From: Holosporales bacterium
GTDB taxonomy: Bacteria; Pseudomonadota; Alphaproteobacteria; Paracaedibacterales; CANFPP01
Assembly (NCBI GenBank): GCA_947449005.1
Contig: CANFPP010000004.1
Location: 1 to 64,000, forward strand
DNA length: 64,000 nt
Direction: 5' to 3'
Numbering within the stretch: position 1 is the stretch's first letter; every line of letters starts with the position of its first letter. The translations under genes were made by a program, and so were the position numbers. The notes under the pieces were generated by a model, which was not told the origin of the DNA, did not search any database, and saw only the letters and a program-made list of their open reading frames with translations. This document shows positions 35,676 to 45,337 of this stretch, piece after piece.

Positions 35676-36257
35676 GTGCATAATTTAGTCCACAAACCCT
35701 TTTATTTCGTTCGGCATGGTGAAACAGATTGGAATCGTCGTCATCTGTATATGGGATCGAAAGACATTCCCTTAAATCAACGTGGTATAGAACAGTCTAA
35801 GCTTGCGGCGGATTGGCTTAAAGATGAGCCTATTGTACATATTGCGACAAGTCCTTTATCGAGAGCGAGAAAAACAGCAGAAATCATCGCGGAGAAAACA
35901 CAAAAACCCATTACTATTATTGATGATTTAAGAGAGTGTGGTTGGGGTGTCAATGAAGGTGAGCCGTATGATGATGGTGTAATCCTTCAAAAGTGGTTTA
36001 AGGGGGAGGCGCTTGAAGGAGCAGAAAAAGTCCATGATTTTGGCGCGCGTGTCATGCGTGGTCTAGAAAGCGCTCTTGAACTCCCTGGTCCTGTTCTTAT
36101 TGTTGCACATGGTGGTGTTTATTGTGCTATTCAACGAGTCTTTGGTTGGCCATTTATTAACGTAAAAAATTGCAGTCCTCTTTATCATAGACCTCCAGAA
36201 AAATCACAACGTTCCTGGTTTGTTGCTGATTTGAGTAATAGATCTAGTGGCCTATGA
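35676..36257 (+). CDS. Histidine phosphatase family protein
   Basis: A 193-aa member of the phosphoglycerate-mutase-like branch. The phospho-accepting His is in YFVRHGETDWN, followed by LSRARKTAEII, the acid residue in DLRECGWG, and VLIVAHGGVYC with the second catalytic His. The substrate cannot be read from the sequence; relatives include GpmB, CobC and general phosphatases. No signal peptide. It is preceded by a 244-bp AT-rich gap shared with the divergent nfu gene and is convergent with the DUF1653 gene. Confidence 0.88.
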   Translation: MHNLVHKPFYFVRHGETDWNRRHLYMGSKDIPLNQRGIEQSKLAADWLKDEPIVHIATSPLSRARKTAEIIAEKTQKPITIIDDLRECGWGVNEGEPYDDGVILQKWFKGEALEGAEKVHDFGARVMRGLESALELPGPVLIVAHGGVYCAIQRVFGWPFINVKNCSPLYHRPPEKSQRSWFVADLSNRSSGL

Positions 36258-36270
36258 AATAACAAAAATC

Positions 36271-36528
36271 TTAATCTACATCAAAGGGTTTTATAAACTG
36301 AAAACGTGGCTTTTTCTCACCATCAACTTCAACGTCTTCAAAAAACATATCTAGTGGGCGTACCCATTGTCTACATGTGTCGTATGTTGCTTGATAAAGA
36401 ACAAGTGGCTCTAAAGTCTCACTATGCGAACATACGCCGAGTACTTTGTAATATGTTTTTTTTAGATAATGTTGATATATCCCAAGTGGCCTTTTAACGC
36501 CTGCGGAGTCCGTAATAAAATCTGACAT
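36271..36528 (-). CDS. DUF1653 family protein
   Basis: An 85-aa protein with the family pattern GIYQHYLKKTYYKVLG, HSETLEPLVLYQATY, WVRPLDMFFEDV and PRFQFI. It is a small cytoplasmic beta-rich domain of unknown function, common across proteobacteria and sometimes found fused to other domains. Alone here, convergent with the phosphatase gene. Confidence 0.85.
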   Translation of the reverse strand: MSDFITDSAGVKRPLGIYQHYLKKTYYKVLGVCSHSETLEPLVLYQATYDTCRQWVRPLDMFFEDVEVDGEKKPRFQFIKPFDVD

Positions 36529-36678
36529 AATTATCCCCTTATTCTTTTGTACTTTATTTATCGTAATTTATTGAAAGAGAAAAATTTCTAATGGTCAATC
36601 GAAAAAGCATGAACTTGTGACGTTAGTGAAGATCTTTTTTCGTTGCATCATTTGTTCAAATAAAGGTATTGATGTGCG

Positions 36679-37824
36679 ATGAATAAAATTACTCTCTTAC
36701 TATTTGTATTTTTAATAAAATTTTCCTGTTTATTTGCAGCTGAAGATTCTGGTCTATCTGTTGTCATTGGTTGTGACGGAAAATCTGGTCAAGTTCAGCG
36801 TTATTGTCAAATTATTCTGGGAGAGGCGGATTGTTGTCCTCATCACTCTATGCTCCATGTTGATTTGCGACCAAGAGACTCAGCTAAATGTCCTCCTGAA
36901 AACTACATACAGGCTGATGCAAAATCTTGGAAGCCAAACGGAAGACTTAAGTCTGTCTACATGGAGCTATTTCCAAGCAAATACGTACGCAATGAAGCAG
37001 ATTCAAGACGAATGCTCTATCAAGTTAGTCCAGCGGAATTTGAGGAAGATTTTGCTCAAACTGCGGCCAGTATAACTTCAGCATATACTGTTATGAAGTC
37101 TCAACTCGGCAATCACGCTCCTTCTTTAGAGAGTATGCTTGAGGATACAAGAAAATTTATGAGTCAAAAACCAGCCATTGATCAGACATTAATGCCAGAT
37201 ACCATCAAGAATCTTGCACAGTTTATGCAAGAAAATGGACTCTTAGAAATTGAGCATATTCCTTATGTGGATATTCGTCCTCTAAAGATTGCTTCTTTAG
37301 TAGTTGAACGTTTGCGGGAAAAAAATCCTTTTCACCTAGATGTTTTACCAGTCTTTATTGAATTATTACAATCTTCTTTAGATCCAGCTAAGAGATCAAC
37401 AATTTGGGAAGAAACACGACAAAAATTAAAAGAAAAAGAAATTCAAGAAGCGCAAATTGGAGCACTTATTGCAGAAGCCGCAGCAAACGAAGATTTTTGT
37501 GAGATGGCAATAACAAATGTAAGAAGATTATTAGTAGAAAAAGGATTTACGGCTGAATTATTCACAGCGCAATTAGAAGACGATATCAGGGTGCTATCGG
37601 TTGATTTTAGTGATCAATATTTTACAAACTCACTAGCTTCTGTCATTGCTGTTGAAATGTATATGCTACAAAACCAAGCGGATCCAAACTCTGGCATTCA
37701 AAAATTTTTAAGAGATAATGGTTTCACAGATGTTACTATAAATCGAATTGCAGTAAATACATTTAATGGCCGACAAAACCCTTGGATTATTTCAGCAAGA
37801 CGTGATGCTCGTCCTATAAGCTAG
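36679..37824 (+). CDS. Secreted protein of unknown function
   Basis: Not recognised. A signal peptide occupies residues ~1-20 (ITLLLFVFLIKFSCLFA, then AEDSG). The next ~60 residues look like the start of a Rossmann-type fold (LSVVIGCDGKSG, HVDLRPRDSAKCPPENYIQADAKSW, LKSVYMELFP), vaguely methyltransferase-like but without a full SAM motif. The rest (~100-381) is helical, with repeated Glu/Lys-rich helices. Exported; candidate envelope or effector protein. It stands alone with a 150-bp AT-rich leader. Confidence 0.6.
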   Translation: MNKITLLLFVFLIKFSCLFAAEDSGLSVVIGCDGKSGQVQRYCQIILGEADCCPHHSMLHVDLRPRDSAKCPPENYIQADAKSWKPNGRLKSVYMELFPSKYVRNEADSRRMLYQVSPAEFEEDFAQTAASITSAYTVMKSQLGNHAPSLESMLEDTRKFMSQKPAIDQTLMPDTIKNLAQFMQENGLLEIEHIPYVDIRPLKIASLVVERLREKNPFHLDVLPVFIELLQSSLDPAKRSTIWEETRQKLKEKEIQEAQIGALIAEAAANEDFCEMAITNVRRLLVEKGFTAELFTAQLEDDIRVLSVDFSDQYFTNSLASVIAVEMYMLQNQADPNSGIQKFLRDNGFTDVTINRIAVNTFNGRQNPWIISARRDARPIS

Positions 37825-37925
37825 TCTTTGTAATCACCCTCAAACTTACAATCAGTTGTTTTTTTCTGTGTAAAATGGCACAGTTTATAGCTACTAATAT
37901 CTCTATAAAATAAAAGACAAAAAAG

Positions 37926-39215
37926 ATGAAAAATTCAATGAGATTAAATCAAGACGTTCGGCAAGGAAGTACCACAGAAAACTCAACAAGAGGCTATTAC
38001 GTCTGGGCTGCAGTTGCGTTATTCTTTTTTTATCAATACATCCTGCGTGTTTCACCGAGTGTTATGGTTAATGAGCTTCGTCTTGATTTTTCTTTAACTG
38101 CTGAGCAATTTTCATACTTTGGTGCTTTTTATTTATATGCATATTCTTTGTTGCAAATTCCGGTTGGATTGCTTGTTGATAAGTACGGTGTAAAACGCAT
38201 TGTTAGCTTTTCAATTGGTCTATGTTTAGCTGCGACTCTCCTCGTTTCTTTGACGGCGAGCATCTATATTGCTTATCTCAGTCGAATCCTAATGGGGGCG
38301 GGGTCAGCTTGTGCTTTTATGTGTACCTTGAAAATCGTTGTCGATTATCTGCCTGAAAACAGACGCGGTGTTTGGATGGGAGCGACACTGGCCTTGGGTG
38401 TTGCAGGGGCTTTGATTGCAGGAAAGCCTTTAAGTGTTGCGATGGATTCTTATGGATGGCGCCATGCTCTTCTGCTCACAAGCATCATTGGGGTAGCTAT
38501 ACTTCTTTTTGTTTTGATTGCACTTCCTAAAGAAAATATTCTAACCGTTAAGTCTGGGGCAACTTCAAAATCCAAAGAAATCTTCGCTACTATGTGCGAG
38601 ATTATGTCAACGCGAATGGTCCTGATCTATGCTGTTCTTGCCGTTGGCCTTTATACGCCTCTTTCTGTTATGGCGGATTTGTGGGGTGTTGCCTATATTA
38701 TGTCAAAGTATGATCTTACGCGATCTAGCGCCGCTGAGGTCAGCATGATGATGTATATTGGTTTGTGTGTTGGCAGTCTTGCCCTTCCGTATATTGCAGA
38801 GAGATTTAATGCTTTAAATCAAACAATTCGTATCTCTGGTTTTGGGATTTTAACAACGTTGGTTTTGATTCTTTTTACACCTAATCTTGGCGTATGGCAA
38901 ATCTCTACACTTTTGTTTTTGCTAGGGCTTTTTTGTGGGGCAGAGATGCTTTGTTTTACGGGTGTTGTCCGTTATTCACCATTGGGGAAAACTGGTACGA
39001 CTCTTGGGATTACGAATACAGCGAATATGCTGGGTGGCGCTGTTGCTCAACAAATAATAGGCTTCTTGCTGGATCATTTTTTATGGAGTGGAAATTTAGA
39101 TGACAATGGTCATCGTTTCTACAATAATAATGATTACACGTTAGCACTATCATCATTGATAGTGATTATTGTTTTGTGCTGTTGGGTATCAAGAAAACTT
39201 CCAAGTAAGGAATAA
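37926..39215 (+). CDS. Major facilitator superfamily transporter
   Basis: A 429-aa inner-membrane carrier with about 12 helices. Motif A between helices 2 and 3 is present (GLLVDKYGVKR), and the conserved N-terminal YYVWAAVALFFFYQYILRVSPSVM is typical of MFS proteins found in Rickettsia-like and Legionella-like bacteria. The substrate is not evident. The gene ends five bases before icd on the same strand, so the two may be co-transcribed. Confidence 0.88.
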   Translation: MKNSMRLNQDVRQGSTTENSTRGYYVWAAVALFFFYQYILRVSPSVMVNELRLDFSLTAEQFSYFGAFYLYAYSLLQIPVGLLVDKYGVKRIVSFSIGLCLAATLLVSLTASIYIAYLSRILMGAGSACAFMCTLKIVVDYLPENRRGVWMGATLALGVAGALIAGKPLSVAMDSYGWRHALLLTSIIGVAILLFVLIALPKENILTVKSGATSKSKEIFATMCEIMSTRMVLIYAVLAVGLYTPLSVMADLWGVAYIMSKYDLTRSSAAEVSMMMYIGLCVGSLALPYIAERFNALNQTIRISGFGILTTLVLILFTPNLGVWQISTLLFLLGLFCGAEMLCFTGVVRYSPLGKTGTTLGITNTANMLGGAVAQQIIGFLLDHFLWSGNLDDNGHRFYNNNDYTLALSSLIVIIVLCCWVSRKLPSKE

Positions 39216-39220
39216 AATTT

Positions 39221-40639
39221 ATGAAAACGATTACGTTAATTTCTGGTGATGGAATTGGGCCTGAAGTTGTAGGGGCGACTCGCAAGATTATTGATGCAAC
39301 AGGTGTGAAAATTACTTGGGAAGAATGCGAAGCTGGTGCAAAAGTCTTTAAAAAGGGTGTTGGTACAGGCGTTCCAACCGAGACGATTGATTCGATTATT
39401 CGCAACCGTATTGTTTTAAAAGGACCTTTGGAAACACCGGTTGGTTTTGGCGAGAAAAGCGCTAACGTAACCTTGCGAAAAATGTTTGAGATGTATGGCA
39501 ATATTCGCCCAATCAAAGAAATTCCTGGAGTCAAAACGCCTTATTCTGGACGTGGTATTGACTTGGTGATCGTTAGAGAAAACGTTGAAGACCTTTACGC
39601 TGGTATTGAATACATGCAAACACCTGGAACAGCAGAGTGTCTCAAATTAATCTCACGCAATGGTTGTGAAAAGATTTCTAGGCTTGCTTTTGAATTTGCG
39701 CGCTCAGAAGGTCGTAAATCAGTTTATTGTGCCCACAAAGCAAATATTATGAAGGTAACTGAAGGGTTGCTAAAACATACATTTGAAGAGGTCGCGAAAG
39801 ATTATCCCGATATTGAATCTGGTAATATTATTGTTGATAATTGTGCGCATCAATTGGTTAAGAAACCTGAACAATATGATGTTTTGGTCATGACTAATAT
39901 GAATGGCGATATCTTGAGTGATTTAGGTTCTGCTTTAATTGGTGGATTAGGATTTGCAGCTGGAGCGAATATTGGTGATAACATCGCAATGTTTGAAGCT
40001 GTGCATGGTTCAGCTCCTAAATATGCTGGCAAAAATAATATCAATCCGACAGCTGTCTTAATGACAGGAATTATGATGCTGCGCTATATCGAAGAGTTTG
40101 ATGCGGCTAATGCTATTGAACAAGCTCTTTTTGTAACATTAGCAAAAGATAAGATCCTTACTCGTGATATCGTTGGTGATGTGGGAGCAGCTTCTACAAC
40201 TGCATTTACAGACGCTATTATTGGTAATATTGGTAAAACCTATGAGACGCAACCAAAACGCAATTATAAGCCACTGCAATTGCCAAGAGTATCAAATGAT
40301 GCTGTTGTTGCTAAGCAAAGACAAGTTGATGGTGTGGATATTTATCTTGAAAACAACGGCGATGCGAAAAGCGTTGGTAAGCAGCTAGAAAGCCTTTGTA
40401 ATGGAACTCGCTTCTCTCTTAAAACGATGTCATGTCGTGGGGTAAAAGTTTATCCAGCACCTGAAGTGGAGATTGCTTCAACCGATCTTTATTGTTGCCG
40501 TTTTATGTCATCTGATATTAATGATGGAGATATCATTGATCTTCTGCAACGTTTAAGTGCAAAATTTCATTGGGTGCACATTGAAAAGCTTAATGTGTTT
40601 GATGGGGTTGCTGCTTATTCTAAGATTCACGGAGAGTAG
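39221..40639 (+). CDS. icd: NADP-dependent isocitrate dehydrogenase, long form
   Basis: Oxidatively decarboxylates isocitrate to 2-oxoglutarate in the TCA cycle. The 472-aa enzyme has the N-terminal ISGDGIGPEVV, substrate-binding RENVEDLYAGIEY (Arg, Tyr), the catalytic Lys and Asp region MTNMNGDILSDLGSALIGG, and the nucleotide-binding GSAPKYAGKNNINPTA. The C-terminal ~140 residues after YETQPKRNYK form an extra domain, as in the Thermus and Rickettsia type rather than the ~415-aa E. coli type. Confidence 0.94.
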   Translation: MKTITLISGDGIGPEVVGATRKIIDATGVKITWEECEAGAKVFKKGVGTGVPTETIDSIIRNRIVLKGPLETPVGFGEKSANVTLRKMFEMYGNIRPIKEIPGVKTPYSGRGIDLVIVRENVEDLYAGIEYMQTPGTAECLKLISRNGCEKISRLAFEFARSEGRKSVYCAHKANIMKVTEGLLKHTFEEVAKDYPDIESGNIIVDNCAHQLVKKPEQYDVLVMTNMNGDILSDLGSALIGGLGFAAGANIGDNIAMFEAVHGSAPKYAGKNNINPTAVLMTGIMMLRYIEEFDAANAIEQALFVTLAKDKILTRDIVGDVGAASTTAFTDAIIGNIGKTYETQPKRNYKPLQLPRVSNDAVVAKQRQVDGVDIYLENNGDAKSVGKQLESLCNGTRFSLKTMSCRGVKVYPAPEVEIASTDLYCCRFMSSDINDGDIIDLLQRLSAKFHWVHIEKLNVFDGVAAYSKIHGE

Positions 40640-40642
40640 CTT

Positions 40643-42604
40643 TTAAGGTAATGCAGCAGCAGCTGCACTTGCTCGTGGTTCGAGATCTCCGTTTACAAAT
40701 TTAGCAATTGCAGTCTGAAGCGAAGAAATCTTAGTTGCTTCTCTTTGTTTACTGGCATCTTCAACGTGCTTTTTTATTATTGCAATGGAGGGTTGTTGTT
40801 CCCATGTAGTTTCATCCCATTCTTCGCCTGCTTCGAAAGTCTTTTTTTTAGCAAATATTCTTGCGCTTGTTAGTGCCTTATCTGATTTATTAAAAGCTTC
40901 TATTGCGTGTACGAGAGATTGGTCTGCTTGTTGAATTATATGTATCTCTAGAAGATTTCCTCTTAGTTTTCTGGAGAAAGATTCTTCAACTCTCTCTCTA
41001 CGTCCTGCATTTACTCTTATACGTTCTCTCAATGAGGAAAGCCCTCCCTCAACTGATCCTGCTTCACAAACTGCGCGTGCTGTCATTGCTGCCCATAAAC
41101 CACATCTTGTATTGTCTGTTTGAAATGCGTTTTCGTATATATCTTCGAGTGATATAGGGTGTAGATTCACATCTTTAACATAAGTTGTTATATGAGAATG
41201 CAGCGGCTTAACAACGCAGTTAAGTGTTGATTGTTTAGGGAGCTCTGGAGAGAAGAGGGAGTTTAAAGCGTAGATACGCCAGTTTTTAGTTTGCGGATCA
41301 CGTGTTACGATTACTGTGAAATAATGATGATCATCTCTTCCTGTTTGATCTCCAGATCTAACAACTCCAGCATAAATATTGTATTGTAGTAGATTAAAGG
41401 CAAGTTGTGCTTTAAGTACGAATTTGTCTAATGCTTGGCGACGCCGATTAGGAGCTGAATCTTTGAAATAGTTAATTTCTTCGATACCAAGAAAACCAGA
41501 GGTGCTATGTTCATTTTGCCTTTGACTGCGTAACCAATCTAACATGTAAAGATGAAAACCGGCTGGTAACATAAATCCGTAGTTATGGCGATCTTCATCG
41601 TAGATTGCCATAAGACTACCTTCTCTATTCCAATCTTCTGTGAGAATTGGGCCATCAATTTTTATTCCTTCTAAAGCGGTATTCAAGCTGTCAATGAGCG
41701 GATTCGCATTTTTTTCATCAGATGGTCTTAGAACAAAATCTAGAGTTCCAGGCTCATATGGTCTTCTTTCAACTGGCAGCACTGGTAGGCGAGTTAGTTC
41801 AATAAGATCAAGTGGACTGCTATGAGCTGCGGCATCCGTTGTCAAACAACCAACGGCTCTAGGATTAAACGATCTGTGAAAATCAAGAATGTCTTTATAA
41901 TGGAGCTGCTCTGGGTTTGGGATGCTGGGAATATATTTGGAAAAGGGTAATATGCGAGTAGTAATGAAAAGATAAACTGGCAGATATTCTTTATCTTTGT
42001 ATAGAGGTTTAATTGTGGGGCTGAATAATATTTTACATAAAAACTGATAACATGTTTCCATGTAATCATTTTGATCCATTGCTATGACTGGAAATAGTAA
42101 GCCATTCTGATTCAGAATTTGAAATAGAGTGATTATTGCATAGACACTTACTAAATGGTCTTGCAATGGTCGGCTGCATAGGTTGATTAATCTCTCGTTA
42201 CGTAGATCATCCCATACATCCTTAGGATTTTTAACAGCTATTGCTGCAAGAGCAGGGACAGTATACGAAAGATCTTCATCTGTGAGGGATTGTATATTAA
42301 GTCTACCCTTTTTACCTCTCATGCTGTCTATAAAAACATCACCCCAAGTTTGCCCTAGCCGCGTATCCAGAACTAATTTGCCAACTTCGGCAGCAATAAC
42401 CCCCATAGAGCTGTTTTGCGAATATTGATGAGTTGCAAGTGTATCTCTTATTCCCATACTTTCAAGTTCTGTCTCCTGCCGTCGAAACTTATGAACCATA
42501 TCTTCAAGTTTTTCACGATCTGCAGCAGTGCTAATGTGAGTAAGAATGATCAATAAAAATAAAGTATAGAGTTTTTTTGTTAGTAACATGACAGGACTTG
42601 CCAT
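40643..42604 (-). CDS. Secreted Ulp1/C48-like cysteine protease candidate
   Basis: A 653-aa exported protein: signal peptide residues ~7-28 (LTKKLYTLFLLIILTHISTAA). Counting from the ATG at 42604, the C-terminal half carries the clan CE (Ulp1/adenain) pattern: His427 in DDHHYFTVIVTRD, Asn448 in WRIYALNSL, Gln495 in NAFQTDNTR and Cys501 in CGLWAAMTA. The Gln-Cys distance of six and the His-Asn (21) and Asn-Gln (47) spacings are close to those of yeast Ulp1. Bacterial clan CE enzymes such as ElaD, ChlaDub1 and XopD are mostly host-directed deubiquitinases or deSUMOylases. An open frame extends upstream to 42712 but the signal peptide favours the later start. Export route and activity are inferred. 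Confidence 0.6.
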   Translation of the reverse strand: MASPVMLLTKKLYTLFLLIILTHISTAADREKLEDMVHKFRRQETELESMGIRDTLATHQYSQNSSMGVIAAEVGKLVLDTRLGQTWGDVFIDSMRGKKGRLNIQSLTDEDLSYTVPALAAIAVKNPKDVWDDLRNERLINLCSRPLQDHLVSVYAIITLFQILNQNGLLFPVIAMDQNDYMETCYQFLCKILFSPTIKPLYKDKEYLPVYLFITTRILPFSKYIPSIPNPEQLHYKDILDFHRSFNPRAVGCLTTDAAAHSSPLDLIELTRLPVLPVERRPYEPGTLDFVLRPSDEKNANPLIDSLNTALEGIKIDGPILTEDWNREGSLMAIYDEDRHNYGFMLPAGFHLYMLDWLRSQRQNEHSTSGFLGIEEINYFKDSAPNRRRQALDKFVLKAQLAFNLLQYNIYAGVVRSGDQTGRDDHHYFTVIVTRDPQTKNWRIYALNSLFSPELPKQSTLNCVVKPLHSHITTYVKDVNLHPISLEDIYENAFQTDNTRCGLWAAMTARAVCEAGSVEGGLSSLRERIRVNAGRRERVEESFSRKLRGNLLEIHIIQQADQSLVHAIEAFNKSDKALTSARIFAKKKTFEAGEEWDETTWEQQPSIAIIKKHVEDASKQREATKISSLQTAIAKFVNGDLEPRASAAAAALP

Positions 42605-42727
42605 AATTAATGATGAAAAATAATATTTTCCTCGTATATAGTATATCTCAAAAATATTGTAAATAAAGAATGCTTCATTTTGAACGGCGTCTTTGTTTAC
42701 TCCAAGACTCACGGAGAGTAAGTGTTC

Positions 42728-44371
42728 TTAACGACCGCCGTTTACCCGCAATGCTCTGGCAATTACAGGAAAATCATCTCTTCTGACGAATTTTTCATAA
42801 TGCCCGCCAAACCTGTTAATAAGATGAACATCTTTTGCTGAGTCACTGTTATAGATAAGGTTAATCAGTACATAATTCCCATCAGTACTTGTGCGAATAG
42901 GCGTGGTTATCCAATTATATTGACTATCAAATAGTCCTTTAGACACCCACGCATAAATATTATAATTATGAATGTGAGCCAGAGCTGCAGTTAAATCCCA
43001 AGCATCAGTTGGATTATGTATATGCTGAATGAAGAACGAAGGCCCGATTGTAAGTTCTGCTGAGTGACTGTGATGTTGCAATAGTTGATGAATTTTTCCT
43101 GTAAGCTGCTCTTTAAAAAATCCATGAAAAAGAGTTTTTTGATCAGCGGACATTCTTTCAATTAATTCTTTCCATGCTTCAGATTCAATCTTTAATTGTT
43201 GTGGGAGAAACCAGCCATCTCTTAACGCAGAACCACGTGCTATGATGTCATCATCCTCTATAGATCTAGCAACACCTTTGTCAGGTGTTTGAGGAAACGC
43301 ACTGGGGAGACCTAATTCTTTTTTCTTTTTTTCAAATTCTTCATCAAGTTGTTTTAGTTTTGGGGTGCATAGTGTAAGAAATTCGTTTTTATAGTTTTCT
43401 TTTGATCTTTCACTAGAAACCCTGGCTAATAATTCATGCATATCTGATTCAATAAGGCCTATGGAACGAAGATAAATTAGAGGGTCATCTAAATGATCAG
43501 TATAAGTTTGATAGAATTTATGTCGAGCGGTATTGTTGCCTTCGTCATCAATTAGGAACGAGCTAAAAAAGCCACATTGGCATCCTTTCCCACTCGAACC
43601 ATAGTGAACAAACTCTAATGCTTGGCCTGCTTCTGCTGGATTAGATTTATCTCGAGCTTCAGCCATATAAGACATCAGTATGGTGCGTTGTTCTTGACTG
43701 CGTCTCAATATATCTTTCATTGACCTTTCAACCGGCAATTCAGATGTACTTAATGCACGGATAAAACTGTCGGTAATAATGTGTTCAATTGGAAGTTTTT
43801 TGAACTCTGCTTTTGCCCAATCGGGGATATTGCTTTGGTTAAAAACTCTTTTGACTTTATTTCTAAGATCTAAAACAGTTGATTTGGGGTTCCATAAATA
43901 TTCCTGTGATGCAATTGAGATAATTGCTAAGTGAACGACATGGTGTTTGTGTTCTGGCATAAAGATAAGCATCTTTAGCAATTCACCTTCAATGTAACGT
44001 GGATCGGATATAGAGTTTTCTTCTTGGGTATCAAGGTTTAAAAATCTCTCAATAGCTATGCGTGACCTATAGGCAATTATTGCTTCCTCAGGGCGCATGT
44101 GGTGATCTTTACTTGGTGTTGCTCTCATGATTCCGCCAACACCTTTCCCTTCATTTAAGAGGTCACGTATTTGTCTTGATAGAGCTGCTGCTTTGCTTCT
44201 GTCAGTTGTTGTTCTTAACTGTTCTGTCAAATGATTTAAAAATTGAACGGGCGCTCTAACACTGCTTTCTACTTGAAATTTATCTCGTTTAAAATCTTCA
44301 AATGAGTCTCCAAGACAAGCATGTCCTGCAAATGAGATAACAACAAGAATTTGCAAGATAGTTCTGAACAC
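42728..44371 (-). CDS. Secreted OTU-like cysteine protease candidate
   Basis: A 547-aa exported protein with signal peptide residues ~1-21 (ILQILVVISFAGHACLG). The last 100 residues resemble the C-terminal half of OTU deubiquitinases: LTAALAHIHNYNIYAWVSKG, then VLINLIYNS and VHLINRFGGHYEKFV with a candidate catalytic His524. A possible nucleophile is Cys264 or Cys266 in GSSGKGCQCGFFSSF, but it lies ~260 residues away, needing a large helical insert as known in some Legionella OTUs. A Lys/Glu-rich helix (about 335-355) falls in that insert. It is directly upstream of the Ulp1-like gene on the same strand, so the pair may be co-expressed. Confidence 0.45.
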   Translation of the reverse strand: MFRTILQILVVISFAGHACLGDSFEDFKRDKFQVESSVRAPVQFLNHLTEQLRTTTDRSKAAALSRQIRDLLNEGKGVGGIMRATPSKDHHMRPEEAIIAYRSRIAIERFLNLDTQEENSISDPRYIEGELLKMLIFMPEHKHHVVHLAIISIASQEYLWNPKSTVLDLRNKVKRVFNQSNIPDWAKAEFKKLPIEHIITDSFIRALSTSELPVERSMKDILRRSQEQRTILMSYMAEARDKSNPAEAGQALEFVHYGSSGKGCQCGFFSSFLIDDEGNNTARHKFYQTYTDHLDDPLIYLRSIGLIESDMHELLARVSSERSKENYKNEFLTLCTPKLKQLDEEFEKKKKELGLPSAFPQTPDKGVARSIEDDDIIARGSALRDGWFLPQQLKIESEAWKELIERMSADQKTLFHGFFKEQLTGKIHQLLQHHSHSAELTIGPSFFIQHIHNPTDAWDLTAALAHIHNYNIYAWVSKGLFDSQYNWITTPIRTSTDGNYVLINLIYNSDSAKDVHLINRFGGHYEKFVRRDDFPVIARALRVNGGR

Positions 44372-44612
44372 TGTTTGGTCCTATTTAGGTGCTTTTGTAT
44401 AAAGTTTATAGCGTACTAGTTAACAAAACTCTAACATTTACTCTTGTTCAGACGAATGTGCGCAAAAAATGTTGTTTTTGAAATTATTTATTTCCCTAAA
44501 TCTCAAAATATAGGTAAGACATAACAATAACGAGAAGAGTCAGAGTGGCTGATCGCGATAAGTTTAATGACCCGTTTATCCCTTAAGGATTACAAAGAGG
44601 TGCTTTAAAAAG

Positions 44613-45335
44613 ATGGAAAATTTATTAGAAGAGTCAAATGCAGTCGATATATTTATTGGCAAACGTTTACGTGATCAGCGTCTAAAGTTAAATTTGACAC
44701 TTACAGAGGTTGCCGAAAAAGTAGGGTTGTCTCACCAGCAAATCCAAAAATATGAACAAGCAAAAAGCCGCATTCCTGTGGCAACATTATATCAGTTATC
44801 TCAGGTTTTTGGTGTAACGTCGCATTATTTTTTTGATGGGTTGCAATTAGTTGGTAAAGACTATCTAAAGTTAAAAGATAAAGACACAATTTCTCAAGCA
44901 CGCAGTAGCACTCTTAATATTTTTATCGTTGAGGATGATCCTGCTGATGAGCTTTTGACAAGACGTGCTTTTAAAGATTGTAAACACAAGCTTAATATTT
45001 TTGCTGTGCATGATGGATCAAAGGCGCTTGAGTTTTTGCGTGATAAGAATGCAGTTTTAACATTTCCAAGGCCTGATATTATTTTACTTGATCTTAATAT
45101 TCCGAAACGCGATGGACACTCGGTTTTAAAAGAGATAAAGCGTGATAGAGAAATTCAAGATATTCCAGTAATCATTTTAACAAACAGTGTAAGCGTTCAA
45201 GAGATGATCAGTGTTTATAAGAATCATGCTTCTGGATACATCTGCAAATCATTTGATTTTGATGTTTTTCAACAAAGTATGATGGGGTTGATTAACTATT
45301 GGGCATCAGTTGTTGTCTTGCCACAAACTGCTTAA
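44613..45335 (+). CDS. XRE-HTH plus receiver-domain response regulator, copy 2
   Basis: A 240-aa paralogue of the regulator at 22030-22779: XRE HTH at residues ~15-75 (IGKRLRDQRLKLNLTLTEV, LSHQQIQKYEQAKSRIP), then a receiver at ~100-230 with EDDPAD, phospho-acceptor Asp160 (IILLDLNIPKRDG), ILTNS and CKSFDF. AGAGG precedes the ATG. Unlike copy 1 it is not in an operon with its kinase; the two genes converge, two bases apart. The strong likeness between copies in both domains argues for duplication of the whole locus. Confidence 0.88.
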   Translation: MENLLEESNAVDIFIGKRLRDQRLKLNLTLTEVAEKVGLSHQQIQKYEQAKSRIPVATLYQLSQVFGVTSHYFFDGLQLVGKDYLKLKDKDTISQARSSTLNIFIVEDDPADELLTRRAFKDCKHKLNIFAVHDGSKALEFLRDKNAVLTFPRPDIILLDLNIPKRDGHSVLKEIKRDREIQDIPVIILTNSVSVQEMISVYKNHASGYICKSFDFDVFQQSMMGLINYWASVVVLPQTA

Positions 45336-45337
45336 TA

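Noticed and set aside
42604-42712. N-terminal extension of the Ulp1-like protein to 42712
   Set aside because: It would bury a good signal peptide 40 residues inside the protein and has no ribosome-binding site.
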